64,000 bases of DNA from JAFALK01 sp042701975 (GTDB taxonomy: Bacteria > Pseudomonadota > Gammaproteobacteria > Burkholderiales > Burkholderiaceae_C): assembly GCA_042701975.1 (NCBI GenBank), contig CP170561.1, positions 2,108,001 to 2,172,000 on the forward strand, read 5' to 3'. This document shows positions 1-9,325 of this stretch, piece after piece. The notes beneath the pieces are model-generated. The model was not told the DNA's origin and searched no databases. It saw only the letters and a list, made by a program, of their open reading frames with translations. Position numbers and translations under genes: made by a program. The first letter of the stretch is position 1. Each line of letters starts with the position of its first letter.

Positions 1-1215
<1,215 letters not shown>

Positions 1216-1228
1216 CTCGCGGTCCGGC

Positions 1229-1690
1229 TTATTCGATGATGAACAGCGGCTGGCCGAACTCGACGGCCTGGCCGTTCTCGCAGAGGATCTTCGTGACCGT
1301 GCCGGTCTTGTCGGCCTCGATCTCGTTCATGATCTTCATGGCCTCGATGATGCAGATGGCCTCGCCTTCCTTGATGGTCTGGCCCACTTCCACGAAGGCC
1401 TTGGCGTTGGGGCCCGAAGCGCGGTAGAAGGTGCCGACCATCGGCGACTTGACGGCGTGGCCGGTCTCGGCAGCCGGGGCAGCCACGGGGGCGGCAGCCG
1501 GTGCGGCGGCCGCTGCGGGCAGCGGCTGGGCCGCCATCGCCTGCATCACGGGGGCGGCCATGGGCACGCCCGCCACCGAGCCGTCGGACTTGACGATGCG
1601 CACCTTGCCGTCGGCTTCGGTGATCTCCAGTTCAGAGATGTTGGACTCCGAAACGAGATCGATCAGGGTCTTGAGCTTGCGCAGGTCCAT
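1229..1690 (-). CDS. accB: biotin carboxyl carrier protein of acetyl-CoA carboxylase
   Basis: Carries the biotin that shuttles the carboxyl group between AccC and the carboxyltransferase AccAD. The 153-residue protein has the usual plan: an N-terminal segment of about 40 residues (MDLRKLKTLIDLV), a flexible Ala/Pro-rich linker (about 55-75), and a C-terminal biotinyl domain. The biotin attachment motif EAMKIMNE places the modified lysine at K119. It sits between aroQ and accC on the same strand, the common aroQ-accB-accC order of proteobacteria. Start and length fit the family. Confidence 0.97.
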   Translation of the reverse strand: MDLRKLKTLIDLVSESNISELEITEADGKVRIVKSDGSVAGVPMAAPVMQAMAAQPLPAAAAAPAAAPVAAPAAETGHAVKSPMVGTFYRASGPNAKAFVEVGQTIKEGEAICIIEAMKIMNEIEADKTGTVTKILCENGQAVEFGQPLFIIE

Positions 1691-1760
1691 GGGAGGGCTC
1701 CTCTTCTTGGTCTTGGACGTGTGGGTTCGTACTTGCCGTTCCGGCGGCGCTGCCCGGGGT

Positions 1761-2201
1761 TCAGGCGGCGCGGAGTTTCTCGATCACATGCGTGAGTGCC
1801 AGGGCATAGCCCCGGGCGCCGAGTCCGCAAATCACACCCTCGGCCAGATCCGAGAAGTAACTGTGATGGCGGAAGGTCTCGCGCTTGTGAACGTTGGACA
1901 GATGCACTTCAATGAAAGGCAGGCCCACGCCGGCCAGCGCGTCGCGGATGGCCACGCTGGTGTGAGTGAAGGCTGCCGGATTGATGATCACGTAGCGGCA
2001 ACCTTGGGCCTTGGCCTGCTGGATGCGGTCCACCAGGGCACCTTCGTGGTTGCTCTGGAAGGTTTCCAACTTGTAGCCAGCATCCCCAGCGATCTTGGCA
2101 AGATCTGCATCGATCTGCGCCAGAGTCGTCGAGCCGTAGACCTCGGGTTCCCGGGTTCCCAGGAGATTGAGGTTGGGGCCATGGAGCACCAGGATCTGCA
2201 T
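1761..2201 (-). CDS. aroQ: type II 3-dehydroquinate dehydratase
   Basis: Converts 3-dehydroquinate to 3-dehydroshikimate in the shikimate pathway, cytoplasmic. The 146-residue product starts MQILVLHGPNLNLLGTREP, the type II dehydroquinase signature, with the catalytic tyrosine at Y22 (EVYG), the INPAAFTHTS substrate loop and the EVHLSNVHKRE histidine segment. I chose the ATG at 2199-2201; the frame stays open eight codons upstream to 2225, but homologues begin at MQILVLHGP. It is the first gene of the aroQ-accB-accC group. A 10-bp inverted repeat lies 53 bases upstream. Confidence 0.96.
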   Translation of the reverse strand: MQILVLHGPNLNLLGTREPEVYGSTTLAQIDADLAKIAGDAGYKLETFQSNHEGALVDRIQQAKAQGCRYVIINPAAFTHTSVAIRDALAGVGLPFIEVHLSNVHKRETFRHHSYFSDLAEGVICGLGARGYALALTHVIEKLRAA

Positions 2202-2253
2202 CAGAAGCGCACCCTGTCCGGGCACGGAAAAGCGGAAAGGGCGAACTTTACGC

Positions 2254-2287
2254 TTTTTGGACGACGATCAATGCAAACGTCCAAAAA
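2254..2287. repeat. 10-bp inverted repeat upstream of aroQ
   Basis: Arms TTTTTGGACG (2254-2263) and CGTCCAAAAA (2278-2287) are perfect inverted copies separated by 14 bases, between the tlpA-like stop (2345) and the aroQ start (2201). It could be an operator for the aroQ-accBC transcript or a hairpin ending the upstream transcript; the T-run is on the wrong side of the stem for a standard terminator. Confidence 0.5.
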
Positions 2288-2344
2288 ATGAATGATGACT
2301 AGCAAAAGAGTTAGCGCGAACCCGGAGGGACTTGAGGCCGGGGC

Positions 2345-2860
2345 TCAGGAACGGGCCAATTTGCGCAGTTCGGACAGTTCGGTGGGCCCGAGCTTGCGCC
2401 AGGAAATCTCGCCGCGGACATCGAAAGCGACCGAGAAAGGCAGGCCGCCCTGCACGTTGCCGAGCATGCGCACGAGGTCGAAACCCGTCAAGCCGGCCAG
2501 ACCCAGGGGCAGGCTCAGCGGCAGATGGCTCAGGAAAGTCTGGACCGCCGGGCGTGAATCGAGGGCCAGTCCGAGCACGTTCCAGCCCGGGGTTTCGGCC
2601 GCGAACTGCTGGATGTCCGGCAGCTCCTTCACACAGGGCTTGCACCAGGGTGCCCAAAAATTAATCAGCAATGGCTTGCCGCGCAGGCTGGACATGAGCA
2701 GGTCCCCGCCATCCACGCGCTCGAAATGCGAAGCCCAGAGGGTCTCGGCGGCGGGCGAAAGCTTGGGTTTCTGGCTGGCACGCAGGGCCACGCCGGCGCC
2801 GCCCAGGGCAGCGACCAAGCCAGCGCCGATCATCAGGGGCCGTCTTTTCATCATCGTCAT
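2345..2860 (-). CDS. TlpA-like membrane-anchored thioredoxin-fold protein
   Basis: A 171-residue thiol-disulfide protein, probably facing the periplasm. Residues 8-26 form one hydrophobic N-terminal segment (signal anchor or signal peptide), followed by a TlpA/ResA-type thioredoxin fold with the redox motif WAPWCKPC (C73 and C76) and a cis-proline region near GGLPFS. The ATG at 2858-2860 overlaps the stop of the preceding gene as ATGA, which fixes the start over longer in-frame alternatives. Proteins of this class reduce cytochrome c cysteines or other periplasmic thiols; the target here is not evident. It is the last gene of a six-gene chain. Confidence 0.88.
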   Translation of the reverse strand: MTMMKRRPLMIGAGLVAALGGAGVALRASQKPKLSPAAETLWASHFERVDGGDLLMSSLRGKPLLINFWAPWCKPCVKELPDIQQFAAETPGWNVLGLALDSRPAVQTFLSHLPLSLPLGLAGLTGFDLVRMLGNVQGGLPFSVAFDVRGEISWRKLGPTELSELRKLARS

Positions 2861-3438
2861 GAAGCTTCGGTCTCCAGCAGTTTGCGCAAGGCGGCGAGGT
2901 CGCCGCGTTCGGTGAGGCCGCGCGCGTCGGGCTTGAGGGCACCGCGCAGCGCGTCGAAATCCAGGATGGTCAGGCACAGGGTGACGGACTCGCCCAGGGC
3001 GCGGCAGGGCGCGGCCAGAATCAGGACGTCATGATCGCCTGCGCTGCCCACGTCGTAGTCGATGTTCCAGTTGATCATCGCGATCTCGGCCGCCTTGGCG
3101 TCATCGCAGAACAGCTGGAGGTGGACATTGTTCAGCCGGGTGGCCGTGCCGCGCCAGACGGCGCCGGTCAGGTGCGGGCGGAACTCGGCCAGCCGCTCCA
3201 TCCAGGTGGCGGCCAGCTCGCGCAGGGCGAGCAGCTCGGCCGGCTGGGTGTCGGCGCAGAACAGGGCGAGGTAGTCGCGCACCTCGTCCTCCACCTCGTC
3301 GTTGGAGGGCAGCGCGCTGCGCTTGGGCAGCCCCAGTGTCTTCACGGCGCGGTGCTTGGCCGGGCCGTACTCCAGCCCTTCCTCGACGATGAGGCGGGCC
3401 GCCGTGGCGGCGATCTCGCGGCTCAGCTCGTCATTCAT
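2857..3438 (-). CDS. conserved protein of unknown function (193 aa)
   Basis: I do not recognise a named domain with confidence. The product is soluble, without signal peptide or membrane segment. The N-terminal half is helical and charged (VEEGLEYGPAKHRAVKTLG, DEVEDEVRDYLALFC) and the C-terminal half more strand-like (NWNIDYDVGSAGDHDVL). The N-terminal pattern reminds me of short Burkholderiales proteins sometimes labelled nucleotidyltransferase, but no nucleotidyltransferase motif is visible. It is coupled on both sides by ATGA overlaps, to mtgA upstream and the TlpA-like gene downstream, so it is genuinely expressed as part of the chain. Confidence 0.8.
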   Translation of the reverse strand: MNDELSREIAATAARLIVEEGLEYGPAKHRAVKTLGLPKRSALPSNDEVEDEVRDYLALFCADTQPAELLALRELAATWMERLAEFRPHLTGAVWRGTATRLNNVHLQLFCDDAKAAEIAMINWNIDYDVGSAGDHDVLILAAPCRALGESVTLCLTILDFDALRGALKPDARGLTERGDLAALRKLLETEAS

Positions 3439-4199
3439 GGAAGTTCAACCGCGACCATGCGGGCTTCGATGGTGCCGGCTCGGCCGACCACATAGCCCGA
3501 GCCGGGCCGCTTCTCGAAGCGCTTGGGCGCCGGCAGCATCACGGCCAGCCGCGCTGCCTGGTTGGCTGAGAGCCGCGAGGCGTCCACATGGAAGTAGTTG
3601 CGCGCCGCGGCCTGGGCGCCGAACAGGCCCTCGCCCCACTCGACGTTGTTCAGATAGATGTCCAGGATGCGGCGCTTGTCCAGCAAGGCCTCGAGCATCA
3701 GGGTGATGACCAGCTCCTGGCCTTTGCGCAGGAAATGCCGCTCGCCCGAAAGGAACAGGTTCTTGGCCAGCTGCTGCGTGATGGTCGATCCGCCGACGAT
3801 CTTGGGCTGCGGCGCTGGCTTGCTGCTGGCTGGCGCACCCGGATGCTCACGTTTGGGTTGCCGGGCCGCGACCTTGGCGGCCTGTGCCTCGGCCTTCTGG
3901 TTCTTGTCCCAGGCCTTCTCGATGGCGTCCCACTCGACGCCGCCATGATCGACGAAGGCCGCGTCCTCGCTGGCGATCACGGCGCGGCGCAGGTTGTTGG
4001 AGATGGCTCCGTCGGCCACCCACTCCTGCGCCCAGGCGATGCTGTGCTTCTCCACCGCCAGGCGCAGCATCTCGGAGCGCTGAAAGCTGGTCGACTGCGG
4101 TGCGACCACGTTCATCAGCGCGATGCGCAGCCCGAACCAGAGCTGCAGGCACACCAGGCTCAGCAGCAGCAGGGCGATGAATCTGAGCGCGGATTTCAT
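3435..4199 (-). CDS. mtgA: monofunctional biosynthetic peptidoglycan transglycosylase
   Basis: Polymerises lipid II into glycan strands at the outer face of the inner membrane. The 254-residue protein has an N-terminal membrane anchor (residues 6-30) and a GT51 domain: the catalytic glutamate segment VIASEDAAF (E78), the conserved GGSTITQQLAKNLFLS block and the RRILDIYLNNVEWGEGLFG block. A Lys/Ala/Pro-rich insert separates the first two blocks. There is no transpeptidase domain, so it is MtgA rather than a class A penicillin-binding protein. The start at 4197-4199 overlaps the aroE stop by 4 bases. Confidence 0.95.
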   Translation of the reverse strand: MKSALRFIALLLLSLVCLQLWFGLRIALMNVVAPQSTSFQRSEMLRLAVEKHSIAWAQEWVADGAISNNLRRAVIASEDAAFVDHGGVEWDAIEKAWDKNQKAEAQAAKVAARQPKREHPGAPASSKPAPQPKIVGGSTITQQLAKNLFLSGERHFLRKGQELVITLMLEALLDKRRILDIYLNNVEWGEGLFGAQAAARNYFHVDASRLSANQAARLAVMLPAPKRFEKRPGSGYVVGRAGTIEARMVAVELP

Positions 4200-5062
4200 G
4201 CTGCAGGCAGCTCGGCGCGCAAGGCCGCCAGCACGGGTGCGGTGTCCGGACGCACGCCGCGCCAGATCAGGAAGCTCTCGGCCGCCTGCTCGACCAGCAT
4301 GCCCAGCCCGTCGCGCGGCGTGGCACCGGCAGCACGCGCCCATTCAAGAAAGGGGGTGGCGGCCGGGCCGTACATCATGTCCACGGCCAGCGCCTGCGGT
4401 GCGAGCACGCTGGCGGGCACGGGCACGCCGGCGCCGGCAAGGCTGGCCGCAGTGCCGTTGATCAGCACTTCGAAGCCGCTGCCGCAGTCGCCCAGGCCGC
4501 AGCCGTGCAGCTGCACGCCGTGCCCGGTGGCATAGGCGGCGTGACGCTGAACGATGGCATCAGCTTTTTCCACTGTGCGGTTGGCCAGCACGATGGCGGC
4601 CGGGCGCGCAGCGATCAGGCTGCCCAGTACACCGCTCGACGCACCGCCCGCGCCCAGCAGCAGCACGCGGCGGCCGGCGAGCTTGAGGCCGGCGTTGTTC
4701 TCGATGTCGCGCACCAGGCCGACGCCATCGGTGTTGTCGCCGAGCCAACCGCCCTCCGTGTCCGGATCGAAGCGGATGGCATTGACCGCCCCGGCCAGCG
4801 CGGCGCGCGGCGTGTGCACGCGGGTCAGCTCGAAGGCCTCGAACTTGAAGGGCACGGTGACGTTGCAGCCTGAAGCACCCTGCGCGGCAAAGGCACGGAC
4901 GGTGGGTACGAAGGCGTCCAGCGGACACAGCAGCCGGCCGTACTCGACGCGCTGGCCGGTCTGCTGCGCGAACAGCGCATGGATCGTGGGTGACTTGCTG
5001 TGCACCACCGGGTTGCCGACGACGGCGTAGCGAGAGATCTTCGAAAGGGAGGTCTTCGTCAT
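4196..5062 (-). CDS. aroE: shikimate dehydrogenase
   Basis: Reduces 3-dehydroshikimate to shikimate with NADPH. The 288-residue protein shows the shikimate-binding N-terminus (GNPVVHSKSPTIH), the catalytic lysine in NVTVPFKFEAF (K73), the catalytic aspartate in GDNTDGVGL (D112) and a Rossmann loop LLLGAGGASSGVLG. It is the second shikimate-pathway gene in the window, after aroQ, but in a different transcription unit. Both ends overlap neighbours by ATGA, with the TonB-like gene upstream and mtgA downstream. Confidence 0.96.
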   Translation of the reverse strand: MTKTSLSKISRYAVVGNPVVHSKSPTIHALFAQQTGQRVEYGRLLCPLDAFVPTVRAFAAQGASGCNVTVPFKFEAFELTRVHTPRAALAGAVNAIRFDPDTEGGWLGDNTDGVGLVRDIENNAGLKLAGRRVLLLGAGGASSGVLGSLIAARPAAIVLANRTVEKADAIVQRHAAYATGHGVQLHGCGLGDCGSGFEVLINGTAASLAGAGVPVPASVLAPQALAVDMMYGPAATPFLEWARAAGATPRDGLGMLVEQAAESFLIWRGVRPDTAPVLAALRAELPAA

Positions 5063-5913
5063 GGTGCCGTGCTGCCGCTGACTTGCGCTTCCAGCCCATC
5101 TTCGCGCGTGAAGCGGAAGCGCGAGGTGATCACGAGCACCTCGGCGCCCTTGCGCATCGCGGCCGTGAAATTGCCGAAGGGCGAGGCCGCGCGCACGATG
5201 GCCTCGGCGCGGCGGTCCAGGTTGGCGTTGCCGGAGCTGGAGACGATGTCCGTCTCGATCACGCGGCCGCGCAGGTCCACGTGGATGTTCATGGTCAACG
5301 CGCCGTAGAGCTTCTTGCCGGCGTGCATGGGGAAGTCGCGCGTGCCGCGTTCCTCGATCTTGCGGCGCAGAGTGTCGTAGTACTGGGCGTAGACGACCTC
5401 GCGCGTGGCCGGGCTGATGTAGCGCTTCTTGGGCCGGGCGTTCTCGTCGTTGACGCGCTTTTCGATCTCGGCGAGCAGTTCCACCAGCTGGCGGCGGCGC
5501 TCGGCCTGGGCTCGGGCTTCCTGGCTGGCGTTGTCGCGCTGCGGGTCGGGCGTGGGCAGCAGGGCCAGCTCGCGCCGTACTTGCGTGAGCAACTGCTGCT
5601 GCACCTGCTGCAGCCGCGCGATCTGGGCGTGCTCCACCACGGTGGAATCTCCCACCTCCATCAGCTTGCTCGGCGGCAGCGGCGAGGTGGCGCGGCCCTT
5701 GTCGGCCTGGCCGCCGCCGCTGAGGTTGGCCTGGGCCAGCGCTTGTGCGTTGACGGGCGCCTCGGTCGACTTGGCGTTGACCAGCACCACTTCCAGCGGC
5801 GTGTCCTCGAAGATCCGGTTGAAGCCCTCCGGATCGACGATGCGCAATGCCAGCAGCCCGCCGTGCACGGCCACGGAGATCAACAGCGCGATCTGGAGGC
5901 CCGAGAGCTTCAT
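5059..5913 (-). CDS. TonB-family energy transducer-like protein
   Basis: A 284-residue protein with one N-terminal membrane helix (about residues 5-22), a Gln/Arg-rich, probably coiled-coil, periplasmic segment (roughly 95-170), and a C-terminal TonB-like domain containing YGALTMNIHVDLRGRVIE and AIVRAASPFGNF. TonB proteins transmit proton-motive force from ExbBD to outer-membrane receptors. No exbB/exbD or receptor gene lies nearby and the proline-rich spacer of classical TonB is weak, so the physiological partner is unknown. It is translationally coupled between the RNB ribonuclease and aroE. Confidence 0.85.
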   Translation of the reverse strand: MKLSGLQIALLISVAVHGGLLALRIVDPEGFNRIFEDTPLEVVLVNAKSTEAPVNAQALAQANLSGGGQADKGRATSPLPPSKLMEVGDSTVVEHAQIARLQQVQQQLLTQVRRELALLPTPDPQRDNASQEARAQAERRRQLVELLAEIEKRVNDENARPKKRYISPATREVVYAQYYDTLRRKIEERGTRDFPMHAGKKLYGALTMNIHVDLRGRVIETDIVSSSGNANLDRRAEAIVRAASPFGNFTAAMRKGAEVLVITSRFRFTREDGLEAQVSGSTAP

Positions 5914-7937
5914 TCGGCGGCGGTGGTCTCGGCGGGTACTTCGTTGACGTCGATGGCCAGGGTGAGCGGGCCGCTTGTGGTGTCGTCTTCGTCCTCGCCG
6001 CTGTCTTCTTCAGCGAGGGCCTGGACGACGCCGTCCAGGCGCTCGATCAGATTGGCATGCAGGTCCAGCGTCATCTCGTCGATGCCGGTGACGCGCACCT
6101 TGACGTGAGCACCGCGCTCGAAGGACTCGCAGCCCAGGGCCTTGAAGACCAGGGGCAGGTCATCGGCGCGGACGAGGCCGTCCTTCATCACCGTGGCCGT
6201 CAGCTCCTTGATCTCGTTCTGCACGATGTAGCGCAGCGTCCAGAAGCGCTCGATGCCGTTCTGGAAGCCGTTGTAGGCCGAGTAGGCGGCGTCAAAGCCC
6301 GAGATGATGGAGAACAGCTGCGCATCCTTCGGCTTGAAGGGCGCGGCCAGCGCGGCGGTCTTGCCGTGGCGGGCGCAGCAGATGATCTGCCACTGGTTGA
6401 CCAGGTCCACGTAGCGGCGCAGCGGGCTCGTTGCCCAGGTGTACTGCGCCACGCCCATGCCGGCGTGCGGCAGCGCCTTGACGCCCATGCGCACCTTGAT
6501 GCCGGGCGCCAGGCTGGCCTGGCTGCGGTAGATGCCGGGCAGGCCCAGCTGGGCGAGCCAGCCGCCCCAACTGGAGTTGGCCAGGATCATGGCCTCGGCC
6601 ACGATCAGGTCCAGCGTGGAGCCGCGGGCGCGCACGCCGATCGAGACCTGCTCGCTGCCGTCGGGCTCGCGTTCGCCGCCCGAGTCGAGGCGGAAGTTGT
6701 AGTCCGGCCGGTTGAAGTTCTCCGGCTTGCCGCGCACCACTTCGCGGGCGGCCTTGAGGCTCTTGGCGAGGCGGTAGAGGAACTTGAGTTCAGCGCCGAA
6801 GGCGTAGTCGGCCGGGGATTCGCCCGTCAGCGAGGCTTCGGTCACGATGCCGTCGAGCTTGTCGTGGCGCAGGTTGGCGACGATGGGCACGCGCTCCAGC
6901 TTGGTCTCGAAGCTCTTCACTTCGAGAGAGGCCTCGTCAATCTTGAAATAGATGGAGACTGCCGGGCAGTCGCGGCCCTCGATCAGCGTGTAGGCCTGCA
7001 CCACGTCGTCCGGCAGCATGGTCAGCTTCCAGCCCGGCATGTAGACGGTGGAGAAGCGGTCGCGAGCCACCTTGTCCACGGCCGAATCCGGCGCAAAAGC
7101 CAGGCCCGGTGCGGCAATGTGGACGCCGAAGCTGATCTCGCCCGATCCCAGGCCTTGCACGGACAGCGCGTCGTCAATTTCCGTGGTGCTGGAATCGTCG
7201 ATCGAGAAGGCCGCCACCTCGGCGCGCGGCAGCTCTTCGGTGATGGCCGGGGCCGTCAGCGCGGGGAAGCCGGCGCCCTTGGGGAAGTTCTCGAACAAGA
7301 AGCGCTTCCAGTGGAACTGGTAGGCGCTGGTGATGGCGCCAGCACTCTTGAGCAGGTCCAGCGGCGCCTTGTGCGCCAGCTTGGACGCCTCGACCACGGC
7401 CTTGTATTCCGGGCCGTTCTTGTCGGGCTTGAACAGGATCTTGTAGATCTGGTCGCGGATTGGCTGCGGGCATTGGCCTTCGGCCAGCTCCTTCGCCCAG
7501 GACTCGATCTGCAGGGCCTGCTGGCGCTTGCGCTCGATGCCCAGCAAGGCGGCCTTGACGATGTCTTCCGGCGCCTTCTTGAATTGACCTTTGCCGGCGC
7601 GGCGGAAGTAATGCGGCGCCTCGAACAGGCGGAACAGCGCCGCCACCTGGTGGGCAGTGCTGGCCTTGGCGTCGAAGTAGTCGCGCGCGAGGTCGGCAAA
7701 GCCGAACTCGTTCTCGGGCGCGAACTCCCAGGCCAGGTCGAGGTCGATCTCCTGGGCCAGGCGCTGGCCCTCCGCGATCAGCTCGGCGGGCGAGGGCTTG
7801 TCGAACTTCAGCAGCACATTGGCTGACTTCACTTTCACGCGCTTGCCCGATTCGAGCTCGATCTGCATCGAGGCTTCGGCTTCGGACATCACACGGCCGG
7901 CGAGGAACTTCCCGGCGTCATCGAACAGGGCGAACAT
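5910..7937 (-). CDS. RNB-domain ribonuclease (RNase II/R family)
   Basis: Probable 3'-to-5' exoribonuclease. The 675-residue product carries an RNB catalytic domain beginning near residue 240; the magnesium-binding aspartates are present in FSIDDSSTTEIDDAL (D247, D248, D255, D256). A C-terminal segment after about residue 585 has S1-like character. It lacks the two canonical N-terminal cold-shock domains of E. coli RNase II/R and instead has about 230 other residues, as in a Burkholderiales subfamily. The ATG at 7935-7937 (MFALFDDAGKF) was preferred over an upstream in-frame start at 8000 that would run through a palindrome. First gene of the six-gene ATGA chain. Confidence 0.92.
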   Translation of the reverse strand: MFALFDDAGKFLAGRVMSEAEASMQIELESGKRVKVKSANVLLKFDKPSPAELIAEGQRLAQEIDLDLAWEFAPENEFGFADLARDYFDAKASTAHQVAALFRLFEAPHYFRRAGKGQFKKAPEDIVKAALLGIERKRQQALQIESWAKELAEGQCPQPIRDQIYKILFKPDKNGPEYKAVVEASKLAHKAPLDLLKSAGAITSAYQFHWKRFLFENFPKGAGFPALTAPAITEELPRAEVAAFSIDDSSTTEIDDALSVQGLGSGEISFGVHIAAPGLAFAPDSAVDKVARDRFSTVYMPGWKLTMLPDDVVQAYTLIEGRDCPAVSIYFKIDEASLEVKSFETKLERVPIVANLRHDKLDGIVTEASLTGESPADYAFGAELKFLYRLAKSLKAAREVVRGKPENFNRPDYNFRLDSGGEREPDGSEQVSIGVRARGSTLDLIVAEAMILANSSWGGWLAQLGLPGIYRSQASLAPGIKVRMGVKALPHAGMGVAQYTWATSPLRRYVDLVNQWQIICCARHGKTAALAAPFKPKDAQLFSIISGFDAAYSAYNGFQNGIERFWTLRYIVQNEIKELTATVMKDGLVRADDLPLVFKALGCESFERGAHVKVRVTGIDEMTLDLHANLIERLDGVVQALAEEDSGEDEDDTTSGPLTLAIDVNEVPAETTAAE

Positions 7938-7965
7938 GGAGGCGATTGTCGCTGATGGCGGGGGT

Positions 7966-7998
7966 GTCTTTAAGGTCACAGACTGTGACCTTAAAGAC
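7966..7998. repeat. 33-bp perfect palindrome between SDR and ribonuclease genes
   Basis: Arms of 16 bases (starting GTCTTTAAGGTCACAG at 7966) are exact inverted copies around a single central base at 7982. It begins 4 bases past the SDR stop (8003-8005) and ends 29 bases before the ribonuclease start. As RNA it would form a very stable hairpin, but no T-run follows on either strand, so it is not a standard intrinsic terminator. It may be a transcript-end stabiliser, a Rho-independent processing hairpin, or a dyadic operator for the ribonuclease operon. Confidence 0.8.
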
Positions 7999-8002
7999 AA
8001 GG

Positions 8003-8743
8003 TCAGACCGTCATCCCGCCCGACACCTCGATCACTGCCCCATTCACATAGCTCGCCTCATCGCTCGCCAGGAAGGCATAGACGCTGGCGATTTCCTCGG
8101 GCTTGCCAAGGCGGCGCAGCGGGACGTGCTCGCGCATCTGCTCAATGACCTTGTCCGGCACGGTGCCGAGGATGGGCGTCTCGATGAAGCCCGGGGCGAC
8201 GGCGTTCACGCGCACGCCCTTGGGGCCGAGTTCGCGGCTCCAAGTCTTGGTGAAGCCGATCACGCCGAACTTGGCGGCGGCGTAGTTGGTCTGGCCGAAA
8301 TTGCCGTAGATGCCCACGACGGACGAGGCGTTCAGGATCACGCCCGAACCCTGCGCCACCATGGCGTCGGCCACGGCCTGGGCGCAGTGGAAGACGCCGC
8401 GCAGGTTGACGTCGATGACGGCGTCGAACTGCGCCAGGCTCATCTTCTGCAGGCGCGCGTCCTTGGTGATGCCGGCGTTGTTGACGAGCACGTCCACGCG
8501 GCCGTAGGTCTCGAGCACGCTGGCCACCATCAGGTCCACCGACACGCGGTCGGTCACGTCGACGATGTGGCCCTCGGCGGTTGCGCCGAGCGCCTTGCAG
8601 GCCACGACGGCGGCCTCGACGCCTTCGGCGCGCAGGTCGCAGACGATGACGGTGGCGCCTTCCTTGGCGAACTTCAAGGCGGTGGCCAGGCCGATGCCTT
8701 GCGCGGCGCCGGTGACGATGGCGATCTTGTTGGCGAGTTTCAT
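8003..8743 (-). CDS. short-chain dehydrogenase/reductase, FabG-like 3-oxoacyl-ACP reductase
   Basis: A 246-residue NAD(P)-dependent reductase of the classical SDR family. The cofactor motif TGAAQGIG (11-18), the NNAG motif (88-91) and the catalytic triad S141, Y154, K158 (NYAAAK) are all present, and the C-terminus ends EVSGGMTV like FabG proteins. It probably reduces a 3-oxoacyl thioester or similar ketone; no fatty acid genes adjoin it, so the exact substrate is open. Its ATG overlaps the stop of the YqiA-like gene (ATGA), implying cotranslation. Confidence 0.93.
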   Translation of the reverse strand: MKLANKIAIVTGAAQGIGLATALKFAKEGATVIVCDLRAEGVEAAVVACKALGATAEGHIVDVTDRVSVDLMVASVLETYGRVDVLVNNAGITKDARLQKMSLAQFDAVIDVNLRGVFHCAQAVADAMVAQGSGVILNASSVVGIYGNFGQTNYAAAKFGVIGFTKTWSRELGPKGVRVNAVAPGFIETPILGTVPDKVIEQMREHVPLRRLGKPEEIASVYAFLASDEASYVNGAVIEVSGGMTV

Positions 8744-9321
8744 GGCTTGAGGAGGAAGCGGGTGAGTGCGGGGAGGTGGTCTTCGAAGTCGGTGACGCCG
8801 TGGTCGCTGCCTTCGAGCAGGAGGATCTCGGCGCCCTGGTAGCGGGCGTGCATCTCGCGCCAGTCCAGCAGTTCGTCTCCCTTGGCGATCAAGGCGAAAT
8901 AGCGGCGCGGGTCGCGCAAAAGGCCGGGCTTCATGGCCTGGAGCTGGCCCATGAATTCCGGTTTCACCTCGAAGGCGAGGCTTGGGTCGTGCCAGTAGGT
9001 CTGCGTGCCGATGTACTTGTGCAGGTCGCGCGCCGGATCGATGGCCGGGTTGATCACCGCGGCGCGGCAGCCGAGCGCCTCGGCCAGCACCGTGGTGAAG
9101 AAGCCGCCCAGTGACGAGCCGACGATGGCCATGCGATCCACCGGCCAGCCGGCCACGAGCTGCTCGCAGTGGGCGATGGCTTCTGCGGGCGAGGGTGGCA
9201 GCCAGGGGTTTTCAAAGTGCAGCTGCGGCTGTTCTTCGGCCACCCAGCGCGCCATGCGCTGCGACTTGGCGGACTGCGGCGAGGAGCGGAAACCGTGGAG
9301 ATAAAGCAAGTGGGAAATCAT
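8740..9321 (-). CDS. YqiA/UPF0227-like alpha/beta-hydrolase (esterase)
   Basis: A 193-residue alpha/beta-hydrolase. LLYLHGFRSSPQSAKS near the N-terminus and the nucleophile elbow VGSSLGGFF are typical of the YqiA/YcfP esterase family; the C-terminal GSDHGVTDFEDH supplies the likely catalytic histidine. The family acts on short acyl esters in vitro, with no assigned natural substrate. I chose the ATG at 9319-9321; a TTG three codons upstream is the alternative. The start codon is only 19 bases from the 5' end of rnpB on the other strand. Confidence 0.88.
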   Translation of the reverse strand: MISHLLYLHGFRSSPQSAKSQRMARWVAEEQPQLHFENPWLPPSPAEAIAHCEQLVAGWPVDRMAIVGSSLGGFFTTVLAEALGCRAAVINPAIDPARDLHKYIGTQTYWHDPSLAFEVKPEFMGQLQAMKPGLLRDPRRYFALIAKGDELLDWREMHARYQGAEILLLEGSDHGVTDFEDHLPALTRFLLKP

Positions 9322-9325
9322 CGGC

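Noticed and set aside
7966..7998. Calling the 33-bp palindrome an intrinsic terminator
   Set aside because: No T-run follows on either strand, so it is listed as a repeat with open function.
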